Source: Lewinellaceae bacterium (GTDB lineage: Bacteria; Bacteroidota; Bacteroidia; Chitinophagales; Saprospiraceae). Taken from it: a stretch of DNA of 64,000 nucleotides. Shown here piece after piece: positions 1-9,246 of this stretch. The notes beneath the pieces are model-generated. The model worked only from the letters and a program-made list of their open reading frames with translations. It did not search any database and was not told the DNA's origin. The DNA is taken from contig JACJYA010000003.1 in NCBI GenBank assembly GCA_020636315.1, forward strand, positions 186,001-250,000. The letters are read 5' to 3'. Within the stretch, counting starts at the first letter, position 1. Every line of letters starts with the position of its first letter. A program made the translations under genes and the position numbers.

Positions 1-2
1 CC

Positions 3-1001
3 AAAGACAGCAAAATACTGCTCGCCGGGCCGGGCGCCAATAACCTGGGTTCTCTCCACGGAAGCTGGTCGTTCACCTGGCTGGGAAGGGAAGAACGGCT
101 CTATCCGGAGTCCACTCTGACCATCAAAGAAGCCCTGGAGAAAAAGCTGAACGGCGGCAAGCTCATCTGCCGTGCCGTTCCCGATTACCACGCTTATGAA
201 AATTATGATGCCCTGCAACTGCAGGAGGATGCCAGGCAGGCCGATTACATCATCCTTTGCCTCGGAGAAGAAGCCTACGCAGAATCCCCGGGCACCATTA
301 CGGACCTGTCGCTGGACCCCCGGCAGCTGAACCTGGCCCAGGCAGCCATCCTGGCCGGAAAACCGGTGATCCTGGTGTTGGCGGAGGGCCGCCCCCGGAT
401 TTTGTCGCCTGTCGAACCGGGCATGGATGCAGTGCTCCTGGCGGGCCGGCCGGGAAGCCGGGGAGCTGAAGCCATCGCCGACGTCCTTTTTGGGGATTAC
501 AACCCCAATGGAATTCTGCCCTTCTCCTACCCCCGCCGTACGGGTGATTTCACGCTTTATGACCACAAATTCACGGAAACCGTGACCGAACCCCATACAG
601 GCCCGAATGGCAACCACGGTTATGACCCGCAGTGGCCGTTCGGCCTTGGCTTGAGCTACACTACTTTCGAATACGGGGACATCAGGCTCAGCAGCACCAC
701 CCTCCGCCCGGAAGGAAAAATCACCGCCACTATTGCCGTTCGCAACACCGGCCAGCGTGACGGCAAAGTAGCCGTTGACCTTTATACCCGGGACCTTTAC
801 GCCTCCATTACACCTCCACAGCAGAGGCTGCGCGCCTACCGGAAGGTAATGGTTCCGGCGGGAAAAAGCGTGGAGGTGTCTTTCACCATTACCCCCGGGA
901 TGCTATCCTTTGTCAATTCTGGCCTAAAACGGGTTACGGAGCCGGGAGGCTTTGAAGTGATGATCGGAGATAAAAAGGCTGGTTTTACCTATGAGGAGTA
1001 A
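3..1001 (+). CDS. Glycoside hydrolase family 3 beta-glucosidase, C-terminal part (5' end outside window)
   Basis: The reading frame is open from the left edge of the window, so the catalytic (alpha/beta)8 barrel with its nucleophile Asp is missing; 332 codons remain. The first ~190 residues match the GH3 C-terminal alpha/beta sandwich: KDSKILLAGPGA opening, CLGEEAYAESPG, and the GILPFSYPR segment. The typical late motif WPFGLGLSYTTFEYG follows, then a fibronectin type III-like domain (AVRNTGQRDGKVAVDLYTRD, RLRAYRKV) to the end. GH3 enzymes remove terminal beta-linked sugars from oligosaccharides, usually in the periplasm in Bacteroidota. The family is clear. Substrate and signal peptide cannot be judged from this fragment. 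A strong terminator follows the stop codon directly. Confidence 0.93.
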   Translation, partial: KDSKILLAGPGANNLGSLHGSWSFTWLGREERLYPESTLTIKEALEKKLNGGKLICRAVPDYHAYENYDALQLQEDARQADYIILCLGEEAYAESPGTITDLSLDPRQLNLAQAAILAGKPVILVLAEGRPRILSPVEPGMDAVLLAGRPGSRGAEAIADVLFGDYNPNGILPFSYPRRTGDFTLYDHKFTETVTEPHTGPNGNHGYDPQWPFGLGLSYTTFEYGDIRLSSTTLRPEGKITATIAVRNTGQRDGKVAVDLYTRDLYASITPPQQRLRAYRKVMVPAGKSVEVSFTITPGMLSFVNSGLKRVTEPGGFEVMIGDKKAGFTYEE

Positions 1002-1010
1002 TACCTGGTC

Positions 1011-1045
1011 AAATTAAGCGGTAGATTCCCTTTACCGCTTAATTT
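1011..1045 (+). terminator. Rho-independent terminator after the GH3 gene
   Basis: A perfect 13-bp stem, AAATTAAGCGGTA (1011-1023) against TACCGCTTAATTT (1033-1045), encloses a 9-nt loop. The A-rich start and T-rich end allow it to work in both directions, which suits its place between this gene and the oppositely transcribed oxidoreductase. Confidence 0.8.
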
Positions 1046-1145
1046 TCATGCCAAAATAAGTAGTCGGCCACAAGACAACAATACAACCTCAACCTGGCTC
1101 ATCCAAGCAACAATATAACGTCAAAAAGGCCCCTCATGACAACCA

Positions 1146-2144
1146 TCAAACCAACTTCACCACCGTCCTCCCTTTCAGTTTGCCCTGCAGTATAAGGCCA
1201 ATCTTTTCGGGTAGTTCTTCCAGAGCGCACTCGTGGGCGAGTTCATTCAGGTGCTCCAGCTTCCATTCGCCGGCGAGCTTGCCCCAGACGGTTTTGCGAA
1301 CTGCCTGGCCGCACTGAACCGAGTCTATCCCTATGAGGCTGACGCCTTTGAGGATGAATGGGAAAACGGTTGTGTTCAGCTTGGGCGACTGCACCAACCC
1401 GCAGCAGGTAGCCACGCCACCGTATTGGAGGCTTTTCAGCAAAGTAGCCAGTATGTTGCCACCCACCGTGTCTATTGCCCCGATGAAGCGGGCTTTGAGG
1501 AAGGGCTTTCCGGATTGGTCATCCACCTCCTCCCGGGAGAGGATCTCGCCGGCCCCAAGCTGCCTAAGGAAGCTTTCCGCTTCTGGCTTGCCGGTCACCG
1601 CGGCCACATCATAACCTACTTTGCCCAGGATGCCCACGGCAATGCTGCCTACACCGCCGGTAGCCCCTGTTACCACCACTTTTCCGGTGCCCGGTGTGAT
1701 GTTGTGTTTCTGAAGTTGATAAACGGAGAGTGCCGCCGTGAACCCAGCCGTTCCATAGATCATGCTCTCCCGCAGGCCCAGGCCTTCCGGTAGCGGCACC
1801 ACCCATTCGGCCGGTACGCGGATGTATTCGGCAAAACCGCCGGAAGTGTTCATACCCAAATCGTACCCGGTTACCAGAACCTTGTCGCCGGGCTGAAAAT
1901 CCGGTGACTGGCTTTCCGCCACCACACCGGCGGCATCAATACCGGGGGTATGGGGATAATTGCGGGTTACGCCCCGGTTACCGGTAGCCGAAAGGGCATC
2001 CTTGTAATTGAGGGAAGAATAATGCACGCGAATGAGCACTTCGCCCGCCGGAAGGCTGCTGATCTCCCGTTGAATAATATTCTGGGTAAAGGACTCGCCG
2101 CCGGGCTGCTCGGTAATCCAGAGGGCTTTGAAGGTTTCCGTCAT
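1146..2144 (-). CDS. YhdH/YhfP-family NADPH quinone oxidoreductase (acryloyl-CoA reductase-like)
   Basis: This is a 332-residue zinc-free medium-chain dehydrogenase/reductase. The N-terminal GroES-like half carries SSLNYKDALSATGNRG and HTPGIDAAGVV, characteristic of the YhdH/AcuI subgroup. The Rossmann half carries the nucleotide-binding GATGGVGSIAV loop and ends in GKLKGRTVVKLV, typical of the family. The open frame extends 19 codons further upstream, but MTETFKALWITEQPGG aligns with the usual family start, so the ATG at 2144 is preferred. A near-consensus -7 box (TACCTTTT, minus strand) lies just upstream. Family members reduce acryloyl-CoA or quinones with NADPH; the true substrate is unknown. 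It appears monocistronic. Confidence 0.88.
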   Translation of the reverse strand: MTETFKALWITEQPGGESFTQNIIQREISSLPAGEVLIRVHYSSLNYKDALSATGNRGVTRNYPHTPGIDAAGVVAESQSPDFQPGDKVLVTGYDLGMNTSGGFAEYIRVPAEWVVPLPEGLGLRESMIYGTAGFTAALSVYQLQKHNITPGTGKVVVTGATGGVGSIAVGILGKVGYDVAAVTGKPEAESFLRQLGAGEILSREEVDDQSGKPFLKARFIGAIDTVGGNILATLLKSLQYGGVATCCGLVQSPKLNTTVFPFILKGVSLIGIDSVQCGQAVRKTVWGKLAGEWKLEHLNELAHECALEELPEKIGLILQGKLKGRTVVKLV

Positions 2145-2327
2145 CTGTTTTGAACAAAAGGTACAAAAAATGTAACGATTCAGAGCTTGTTTGCACCTCA
2201 AAAGTCAGCCACCAAACGAGCTATTGGCTGTTGTAGCTGTTGGCTGGTAGGCCATGGGAAGTACCATATACAGGAGAAACACCTTTCGGGAAGAAGGATA
2301 GGACAGTGCGCAAAAAATGAGGGGGGT

Positions 2328-2386
2328 GGAACACGGATGGCGACAGATCTGCGAAGATCCTTTTCCATCCGCGTCATCCGTGTTCC
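2328..2386. repeat. Imperfect palindromic REP-like element
   Basis: GGAACACGGATG (2328-2339) is the exact reverse complement of CATCCGTGTTCC (2375-2386). Pairing continues past one G-T pair into CG/CG, and the centre holds a smaller hairpin (AGATCTGCGAAGATCC). It lies between the PDZ gene 3' end and the oxidoreductase 5' region. Sequences of the type ATCCGCGTCATCCGTGTTCC recur between genes of many environmental bacteria, so this is read as a dispersed palindrome and not a dedicated terminator. Confidence 0.6.
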
Positions 2387-2395
2387 ATTAAAGGC

Positions 2396-3769
2396 TCAGG
2401 CCCGGTTCAGCAATATCAGCTGCTTGGAAATGGCCTTACTGCCCTGCCGGATAGTAAGGGTGATGGTGCCCGGTGTCGCTTCCCGAAGGCTGAGTTCTTC
2501 GTTAAAGTAGCCGTCGAAGTTTTTCAACTGGCGGCGGAGGAATACGCGGCCCGAAGAATCGGACAGTTGTATCTCAGTTGGCACAGGTTCCGCCTGAAAC
2601 TGCAGGGTCACTTCTCCGAAAGAAGGATTGGGATAAGCGTTGTATTCGTTGAGCTCCAGTGTAGGGTCCGGAAGCTGAACGGCTTCTTCCACCGGTTCTT
2701 CTGCGATCACCTCTTCCGGAAGGGGCTCTTCCATTCCGGTGGTTTCACAGGTTTTGAACCGGGAATTAACGGTGAGTTCCTGATCGCCGCGAAGAATAAC
2801 AACGGTAAAAGCCTCTCCCGGTTCGTGCTTGTTGCGTTCAGTGAGCAGCTCAGCGTTGTCGTTGACAGGCACCCCATCCATAGACAGGATAATATCGCCG
2901 GCCAGGAGGCCATCCGCTTCCGCAGGGGTGTTGCCGATGACGCCGGTAATCTGAACGCCTTTGCCAATGTGCGCTTTCCCTCCCACATAAACGCCGATGA
3001 ACACCTTGCAGGGATCGCGCTCGTCGTTGAGGATGTGGCGGGTATATTCTTTACTGCCCAGCGTTACCTGTGCCTGCATGGATTGCCCGCCGCGCGTATA
3101 GGCTACCGCCACAGTTTGCCCGGGCTGAAGTTTGGAAAGTACGCCCCGCAACCCGTAAGTTCCATTGGTAGGCTGGCCGGCAATAGTGGTAATGATGTCT
3201 CCCTGCTGCAGGCCGGCAGCCTCAGCGCCGGATCCGGAGACGATCCCATCCAGCCTCACCCCTACTCCATTTTCGGTATGGCCGGGATACACCCCCAGAA
3301 AGGCCTTGGTGGCCTTCTCGGAGCGCAGGCGATCCTGACGGGCTTCATCGCTCTTCCATTCGATATTGTCAAAGCTGAAGTCATCGCCACGGATGACGAT
3401 GCGCATGTTTTCCAGCTCACTCATCTCCTCGGCCATAGCGTCCGCCTCCTCTGCATGCTCTTTTGCCCGGCGGAAGAAAAAAACGGTTTCTTCCTGATCG
3501 CCGCTGCTCACCTCCGCATCCTGATCGCCGGAAAGGATATGAACTTTAACGTCTTTGCTGCCGGAGGCGTTGAAATCCCTTACAATATCCTCGATATTGT
3601 CTCCTTGCTGTATCCTTTTTTTGATGGTTGAAACACTTCCGTCATCATGGCGGATCTCCTGGATGATGACTACTTCCCCGGCCTCAGTTGCCTGGGCTTG
3701 CAGAGCGGAATCGGGTGTCAGAAAAAGCAAGGCCAGGGCGCTTGCGAGGAATAGTGTAAATGTCTTCAT
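2396..3769 (-). CDS. Secreted double-PDZ protein with type IX secretion sorting domain
   Basis: The 457-residue product opens with a Sec signal peptide (MKTFTLFLASALALLFL...ALQAQ). An acidic, low-complexity region runs to about residue 140. Two PDZ-like domains follow: one around GVRLDGIVSGSGAEAAGLQQGDI (about 165-240) and one around VQITGVIGNTPAEADGLLAGDI (about 265-335). The C-terminal ~80 residues resemble a T9SS type A sorting domain, starting at YNAYPNPSFGEVTLQF and ending ISKQLILLNRA. No protease domain is visible, so it probably binds or scaffolds proteins at the cell surface or outside the cell. The PDZ and sorting domains are seen in the sequence; the role is inference. Confidence 0.82.
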   Translation of the reverse strand: MKTFTLFLASALALLFLTPDSALQAQATEAGEVVIIQEIRHDDGSVSTIKKRIQQGDNIEDIVRDFNASGSKDVKVHILSGDQDAEVSSGDQEETVFFFRRAKEHAEEADAMAEEMSELENMRIVIRGDDFSFDNIEWKSDEARQDRLRSEKATKAFLGVYPGHTENGVGVRLDGIVSGSGAEAAGLQQGDIITTIAGQPTNGTYGLRGVLSKLQPGQTVAVAYTRGGQSMQAQVTLGSKEYTRHILNDERDPCKVFIGVYVGGKAHIGKGVQITGVIGNTPAEADGLLAGDIILSMDGVPVNDNAELLTERNKHEPGEAFTVVILRGDQELTVNSRFKTCETTGMEEPLPEEVIAEEPVEEAVQLPDPTLELNEYNAYPNPSFGEVTLQFQAEPVPTEIQLSDSSGRVFLRRQLKNFDGYFNEELSLREATPGTITLTIRQGSKAISKQLILLNRA

Positions 3770-4090
3770 AATAACAGGTGTTTAAATGATACAATGATAT
3801 GATCACTGCCAGGCTATTCAGGCAGTAAAATGCATTCGGTTTATAGCTTTAATGACTCTGGCTTCGAACGGATCGTTTTTGGGGATGACGGTTGGGGGCC
3901 TTAAAAGTTACAGGCTGCTAGAGAAAAGGACAAGCCGATCCTGGGAGCGTTGCATGAGTTTTTGAAAAAAGTTTTGCACTAAAGCGGCTGTCGGCGGGCA
4001 GAACTTTTTCCCGGGGTTGCCGACGCTGGCTATCTTTACTGCCGCGCCGGCAACCCGGGAGTTTTTATTAAGATTTTGAGTTTTTGATCG
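3770..4090. other. Gene-free interval with a strong GC hairpin (4010-4059)
   Basis: No convincing ORF lies here. CCCGGGGTTGCCG (4010-4022) pairs with CGGCAACCCGGG (4048-4059), with one bulged G and a 25-nt loop that holds a partial GCG pairing. The T-run (GTTTTT, 4061-4066) follows the hairpin on the plus strand, whereas both flanking genes run on the minus strand. For the clpB transcript the hairpin would therefore be followed by A residues. The rest of the interval holds the PDZ-gene upstream region. Confidence 0.55.
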
Positions 4091-6712
4091 TTAAGCGATC
4101 AGCTCCTCCTCTCTGATCGGCGCTCTGAACACCACCTTATCATCGAATACATCGAGTACGATATGGCTTCTGGGTTGCACCTTATTGAGCAGCATCTGTT
4201 TGGACAGCTCGTTGAGGACCCGTTTTTGGATGACCCGCTTTAGCGGGCGGGCGCCGAACTCGGGATGGTAGCCCTCCTCAGCCAGCCAATCCATAGCCTG
4301 GGGAGCGATGGACAACTGTATTTCCTGCTGGGCCAGCGTCTGCCGCAGTTCACTAAGCTGCAGTTCGACGATCTGCCGGATATCCTTTCGGGATAAGGGG
4401 CGGAACATGATCACCTCATCGATGCGGTTGAGGAATTCCGGGCGCACGGCCTGTTTGAGCAATTCGAACACCTGCTCGCGGGTATTTTCAATGACTACTT
4501 CCTCTTCCCCCGGCGCCATATTCGCGAAGTTGTCGCGGATGAGGCCCGACCCGATGTTGGAGGTCATGATGATGATCGTATTTTTAAAGTCTGCTATCCT
4601 GCCCTTGTTATCGGTCAACCTGCCATCTTCCAGCACCTGCAGCAGAATGTTGAACGTATCCGGGTGCGCTTTTTCGATCTCATCCAGAAGGATCACACTA
4701 TAGGGTTTGCGGCGCACCGCTTCGGTCAGCTGGCCGCCCTCGTCGTAGCCCACGTATCCGGGAGGAGCGCCAATGAGGCGGCTCACGGCGTGGCGTTCCT
4801 GATATTCGCTCATATCGATACGCGTCATCAGGTCCTCATCATCGAAAAGGTATTCCGCCAGGGCCTTGGCCAACTCGGTCTTACCCACTCCAGTGGTGCC
4901 CAGGAAGAGGAAGGAACCGACCGGGCGCTTCACATTGGACAGGCCGGTGCGGCTGCGGCGGATGGCGTCGGCAACGGCCTCCACCGCCTCATCCTGCCCG
5001 ACGACGCGCTTGTGCAGGTCTTCCTCCAGATGGAGGAGCTTTTCCCTTTCACTTTGCAACATCCGGGTAACCGGTATGCCGGTCCAGCGGCTGACGATCT
5101 CGGCGATGTCTTCGGCATCCACCTCCTCTTTGACCAGTAGTTTGGAGTCCGACTGCATTTTCTGCAGTCGGGCCATATATTCATCCAGCTGTTTTTGCAC
5201 TTCCGGCACCCGTCCGTAACGGATCTCGGCAGCTTCGGTATAATTGCCCTCCCTTTCGGCGCGGGCGCTTTCCACCTTGAGCTGTTCAAGCGTTTCCTTG
5301 GCGTTCTGCACGCCGAGGACAACCTCCCGCTCGCTCTCCCACTGGGCGCGCAAGGCATTGCGTTTCTCTTCCAGATTGGCCAATTCCTGATCGATCTGTC
5401 CGATCTTCACCTGGTCATTCTCCCGCTTCATGGCCTCTCTTTCAATCTCCATCTGGCGAATCCGGCGTTCAACCTCATCCAGTTCTTCCGGCATGGAGTT
5501 CATCTCCAGGCGTAGTTTGGCGGCAGCCTCGTCGATGAGGTCAATGGCCTTGTCAGGAAGGAAACGAGAGGTAATGTAGCGGTGGGAAAGCTGTACTGCA
5601 GCCACCACGGCATCATCCTTAATATTGATCTTGTGGTGCGTTTCGTAACGTTCCTTCAGGCCCCGGAGAATGGAAATGGCGTCTTCAACGCCCGGCTCTT
5701 CCACCAGGACGGTCTGGAAGCGGCGTTCCAGCGCTTTATCGTTCTCAAAATACTTCTGATATTCGTTGAGGGTCGTGGCGCCGATGGCACGCAATTCACC
5801 CCGGGCAAGCGCCGGCTTCAGGATGTTGGCGGCATCCATGGCGCCCTGGGTTTTTCCCGCGCCGATGAGCGTGTGGATCTCATCGATAAAGAGGAAGATG
5901 CGGCCTTCGGCGGCGGTTACTTCCTTGATGACCGACTTGAGGCGCTCCTCGAATTCTCCCTGGTATTTGGCTCCGGCAATCAAGGCGCCCATATCCAGCG
6001 AATAGATGTCCTTGTCCCGCAGGTCTTCGGGCACGTCGCCATCGACGATGCGGTGAGCCAGTCCTTCGACGATTGCCGTCTTACCCACACCCGGCTCGCC
6101 GATCAGAATGGGGTTGTTCTTGGTCCGCCGGGCCAGAATATGGAGTACTCGGCGAATCTCATCCTCCCGCCCGATGACGGGGTCGAGCTTGCCTTCCCGG
6201 GCGCGCTCGTTGAGGTTGATGGCGTACTTGTTAAGGGCGTTGTAGCTGTCTTCTGCACTGTGGGTAGTCACCCGGCTTCCCTTCCGGAGTTCTTTGATGG
6301 CCGCTTTCAGGGCTTTTTCCGAAACTCCGCTGTCCTTCAGCATCTGGGAAACACTGTCATTAGTAGTCAGGATACCAAGCAGGAGGTGCTCCAGAGCCAC
6401 GAACTCATCCCCAAACTCCTTCAGGAATGTGCTCGCCTTCTGCAACGCTTCGGTCGAAGTGCGCGACAGGTATTGGCTGCCACCGCCACTGACCTTGGGA
6501 TAGGAATGGACGATGCTGTCCGTTGCCTGGCGAATGGCATCGAAATTGACGCCCAGTTTGTTGAAAACGAAAGGCGCCACACTCTCGTCAACCTCCAGGA
6601 TGCCTTTCAGAAGGTGGCCCAGTTCGATGGCCTGCTGCTGGCCTTCCATCGCGATCTGCTGGGCCCGCTGAACGGCTTCCTGTGATTTTATCGTGAAATT
6701 ATTAAGGTTCAT
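4091..6712 (-). CDS. clpB: ATP-dependent disaggregase ClpB
   Basis: This is an 873-residue Hsp100 protein of the usual ClpB length. The order is: Clp N-domain repeats (residues ~1-145, with HLLKGILEVDES and HLLLGILTTNDS), NBD1 with Walker A GEPGVGKT (about 205-212) and Walker B LFIDEIHTLIG, a coiled-coil M-domain (about 400-525, rich in E/R/Q), and NBD2 with Walker A GTTGVGKT and Walker B VILLDEIEKAHP. NBD2 has Thr where most ClpB have Pro (GPTGVGKT). The ATG at 6712 (MNLNNFTIKSQEAVQ) is preferred over one 13 codons upstream because it matches the family start. ClpB works with DnaK to resolubilise aggregated proteins. No CIRCE element was seen upstream. Confidence 0.97.
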   Translation of the reverse strand: MNLNNFTIKSQEAVQRAQQIAMEGQQQAIELGHLLKGILEVDESVAPFVFNKLGVNFDAIRQATDSIVHSYPKVSGGGSQYLSRTSTEALQKASTFLKEFGDEFVALEHLLLGILTTNDSVSQMLKDSGVSEKALKAAIKELRKGSRVTTHSAEDSYNALNKYAINLNERAREGKLDPVIGREDEIRRVLHILARRTKNNPILIGEPGVGKTAIVEGLAHRIVDGDVPEDLRDKDIYSLDMGALIAGAKYQGEFEERLKSVIKEVTAAEGRIFLFIDEIHTLIGAGKTQGAMDAANILKPALARGELRAIGATTLNEYQKYFENDKALERRFQTVLVEEPGVEDAISILRGLKERYETHHKINIKDDAVVAAVQLSHRYITSRFLPDKAIDLIDEAAAKLRLEMNSMPEELDEVERRIRQMEIEREAMKRENDQVKIGQIDQELANLEEKRNALRAQWESEREVVLGVQNAKETLEQLKVESARAEREGNYTEAAEIRYGRVPEVQKQLDEYMARLQKMQSDSKLLVKEEVDAEDIAEIVSRWTGIPVTRMLQSEREKLLHLEEDLHKRVVGQDEAVEAVADAIRRSRTGLSNVKRPVGSFLFLGTTGVGKTELAKALAEYLFDDEDLMTRIDMSEYQERHAVSRLIGAPPGYVGYDEGGQLTEAVRRKPYSVILLDEIEKAHPDTFNILLQVLEDGRLTDNKGRIADFKNTIIIMTSNIGSGLIRDNFANMAPGEEEVVIENTREQVFELLKQAVRPEFLNRIDEVIMFRPLSRKDIRQIVELQLSELRQTLAQQEIQLSIAPQAMDWLAEEGYHPEFGARPLKRVIQKRVLNELSKQMLLNKVQPRSHIVLDVFDDKVVFRAPIREEELIA

Positions 6713-6956
6713 ATCTTGCTTTTTTTCTTTTCCTGAATCACTACCAGGCAACTCATTTTATCACTTTCACTACCTGGTTTTCTACACTTTTTCTTTTTCA
6801 AACTACGTACCATTGATGAAAAAAGCCAGCCCTTCAGCCATTATGGCAGCCTTTTGTTGTTTGTAATGACATTTTGGCCAGGCCTTTGATGATTGAACCG
6901 GTTTAACCCAACTGGCCGGCAGCTGGCCTTTCCCGGTTTAATCTCCTCGTATTTCT

Positions 6957-6964
6957 TATCTTCG
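6957..6964 (+). promoter_or_regulatory. Putative -7 promoter box for the S46 peptidase
   Basis: TATCTTCG matches the Bacteroidota consensus TAnnTTTG at all but one fixed position. It sits 28 nt before the chosen ATG. No clear -33 TTG was found at the expected distance. Confidence 0.4.
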
Positions 6965-6991
6965 CTTCGATTAAACCAATACGATAAAACC

Positions 6992-9136
6992 ATGACAATA
7001 AAAACATTAGGAGTCACGCTCAGTATGCTTTTCCCGGGCCTTTTTTCCGCCCTCACTGCCCAGAATACCATTTACGAACCCCTGGTGCTGGAAGATGTCA
7101 CTTACGCCCCTGAAGATTTCGGGAAGATGTGGACCTTTGATGCCGTCCCCACGCAGCGGTTTGAGGATCTGTATGAATTCACCGTTACGAAAGAGTGGCT
7201 GGATGACGTCCGCCTTTCTGCTCTTGAATTTTCCACCGGCTGTTCCGCTTCTTTTGTATCCCGCAATGGGTTGATCATGACCAACCACCACTGCGTGCGT
7301 GGTTTGCTGCCGGGCATAGAGCAGGAAGGAGAACACCTGCAGCGCGATGGTTTCTACGCCAAAACCATGGAGGAAGAACGGCCCTTCCCCAATATCTACG
7401 TCGATCAGCTCATTTCCATCGAGAATGTAACCGATGAGGTTCAGGCCGCCATGGCAAGGGGGAATAACGACGAAGAACAGGTAAAGCTGCGGGATGAAAA
7501 GATCCGGGAGCTCACCACTGCCTGTGAAGAAAGCGCCGGATATAAATGCCGGGTGATCACCCTTTACAACGGCGGCAAATACGCCCTCCACACCTACAAG
7601 CGTTACGAAGACGTCCGCCTGGTCATGGCGCCTGACGTACAGATAGCCGCTACGGGCTGGGACTGGGACAACTTTACTTACCCTCGTTACGAGCTGGATT
7701 TTGCTTTTCTCAGGGCTTATGATGAAGACGGACAGCCGGTGGAAAGCCCCTACTATTTCCAGTGGAGTGAGAAAGGCGCAGCCGAAGGCGAGCCGGTATT
7801 CATCATCGGCCGGCCGGGCAATACCGACCGCCTGTATTCCCAGGCCCAGGTAGAATTTCATCGGGACTACCGCAATCCGGTAATTCTAACTCTTTTCAAT
7901 GAGCTTTACCAGGCCCAGTTTGCTCATTTCCAGGCCAACCCGGGCCGGCAGGCAGAAATGCTGAGCCAGTTGCTCAGTATTGCCAACACCAGAAAAGTGT
8001 TCGCCGGGTATCAACTGGCCCTCAATGATGAATACCTGATGGCAAAGAAACGGGATTTTGAAAAGGAACTGAAGAAGAGAATGAACGCAGACAAGGGCTT
8101 GTACACCAGGTACAACGGCCTTTGGGGTAAGATCGAAGCTGCTTCCGATGTGCTCGATAAAGCTTTCACTCCCTACTTCGCTCATCAGATCAGCTCGTTC
8201 AGTAGCCCGGCCCACCTTATTCTGGCAAAAAAACTGGTGGATTACGCTGAGCAGATGGAGCTGCCTGAGGAGGAAAGAGCCGGCCCTTATAAAGGGGATG
8301 AGCTTGCCAAGACAAAAGCAGGGTTGGCGCTTCAGGCTGAGGATATTGAATTTGAAAAGCTGCGTATTCAGGCACATGCCAATTATCTGGCCAAGGTACT
8401 GGGCAAGGACTCCGAAGCCCTGAAAGTGGCCTACGGGGGCCATACCGGAACGGCAGCCGCCCAATACGTTATGGACAATGCCGCCGTGGCTTCCCCTGAA
8501 AAGGTAGCCGAACTTATCGAGGGCTCTCCCAAAAGCATTCTGGAGGCAAAAACGCCATACCTCCTTTTTGCCCGCCTGGCCAAGGCCAGAGTGGAAGAAC
8601 TCGGCCCGGGGCTACAGGCCGCCCAGAATACGCTGGAGGTGCAAAATCAGCGCCTTGCCCGCCTCATTTTCGAAGCCTTCGGCACCGAAATGTCTCCCGA
8701 CGCCACCGGCTCCCTGCGCATCTCCGATGGCCGGATACTGGGGTATGAATATAACGGTACGCTCGCTCCTGCCAAAACCACTTATTACGGCCTTTGGGAC
8801 CGATATTATTCCTTTGGGGCTACGGCCTACCCCTGGGGGCTGCACGAACGCTGGCAAAAGATACCAGAAGGGCTTGACCTGTCGATCCCTATCTGCTTTG
8901 CCTCCGATAACGATATCGTCGGTGGCAACTCCGGCAGTGCGGTCATCAACCGAAATGCGGAGGTAGTAGGGTTGGTCCACGACGGCAACCTGGAAAGCAT
9001 CGCCGGGAACTACGCCTTCCTGCCGGAGGAAAACCGCGCTGTTTCGACCGACTCCTGGGGGCTGATAGAAGGGTTGAGGCTGGTGTATAAGACAGATCGC
9101 CTGGTAGAGGAGCTGGAGAATGGGGGAATTCGCTGA
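6992..9136 (+). CDS. S46-family dipeptidyl-peptidase (DPP7-like)
   Basis: The 714-residue product starts with a signal peptide (MTIKTLGVTLSMLFPGLFSALTAQ); an in-frame ATG 33 codons upstream would place this inside the protein and is rejected. Family S46 active-site motifs are present: GLIMTNHHC (catalytic His, ~99-100), RYELDFAFLR (Asp) and GGNSGSAV (nucleophile Ser647). Eighteen residues past the Ser, at the position that sets P1 preference in Porphyromonas DPP7/DPP11, there is Gly (DGN, Gly665) and not Arg. This suggests DPP7-like hydrophobic preference over the acidic preference of DPP11. S46 enzymes trim dipeptides from oligopeptides in the periplasm for growth on peptides. It is monocistronic with a hairpin downstream. 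Confidence 0.95.
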   Translation: MTIKTLGVTLSMLFPGLFSALTAQNTIYEPLVLEDVTYAPEDFGKMWTFDAVPTQRFEDLYEFTVTKEWLDDVRLSALEFSTGCSASFVSRNGLIMTNHHCVRGLLPGIEQEGEHLQRDGFYAKTMEEERPFPNIYVDQLISIENVTDEVQAAMARGNNDEEQVKLRDEKIRELTTACEESAGYKCRVITLYNGGKYALHTYKRYEDVRLVMAPDVQIAATGWDWDNFTYPRYELDFAFLRAYDEDGQPVESPYYFQWSEKGAAEGEPVFIIGRPGNTDRLYSQAQVEFHRDYRNPVILTLFNELYQAQFAHFQANPGRQAEMLSQLLSIANTRKVFAGYQLALNDEYLMAKKRDFEKELKKRMNADKGLYTRYNGLWGKIEAASDVLDKAFTPYFAHQISSFSSPAHLILAKKLVDYAEQMELPEEERAGPYKGDELAKTKAGLALQAEDIEFEKLRIQAHANYLAKVLGKDSEALKVAYGGHTGTAAAQYVMDNAAVASPEKVAELIEGSPKSILEAKTPYLLFARLAKARVEELGPGLQAAQNTLEVQNQRLARLIFEAFGTEMSPDATGSLRISDGRILGYEYNGTLAPAKTTYYGLWDRYYSFGATAYPWGLHERWQKIPEGLDLSIPICFASDNDIVGGNSGSAVINRNAEVVGLVHDGNLESIAGNYAFLPEENRAVSTDSWGLIEGLRLVYKTDRLVEELENGGIR

Positions 9137-9168
9137 TCGGCTGTACGCCGGTTCTGTTCCAGGTTTAT

Positions 9169-9197
9169 CCCTACCGGGTTTTGGAAACCCGGCAGGG
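9169..9197 (+). terminator. Probable terminator hairpin after the S46 peptidase
   Basis: CCCTACCGGGTTT (9169-9181) pairs with AAACCCGGCAGGG (9185-9197) with a single A/C mismatch and a 3-nt loop. A CTTTTTC stretch follows about 10 nt later. Confidence 0.6.
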
Positions 9198-9246
9198 TGG
9201 GCTCGCTTTTTCGATACTTTGAGGCATGGTTATTACTCCCTGGAAA

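Noticed and set aside
2567..3631. 354-codon ORF antisense to the PDZ protein gene
   Set aside because: The opposite frame has a signal peptide, two PDZ domains and a sorting domain; this one has none.
5582..6685. 367-codon ORF antisense to clpB
   Set aside because: It lies wholly within conserved ClpB coding sequence and has no recognisable motif or start signal.
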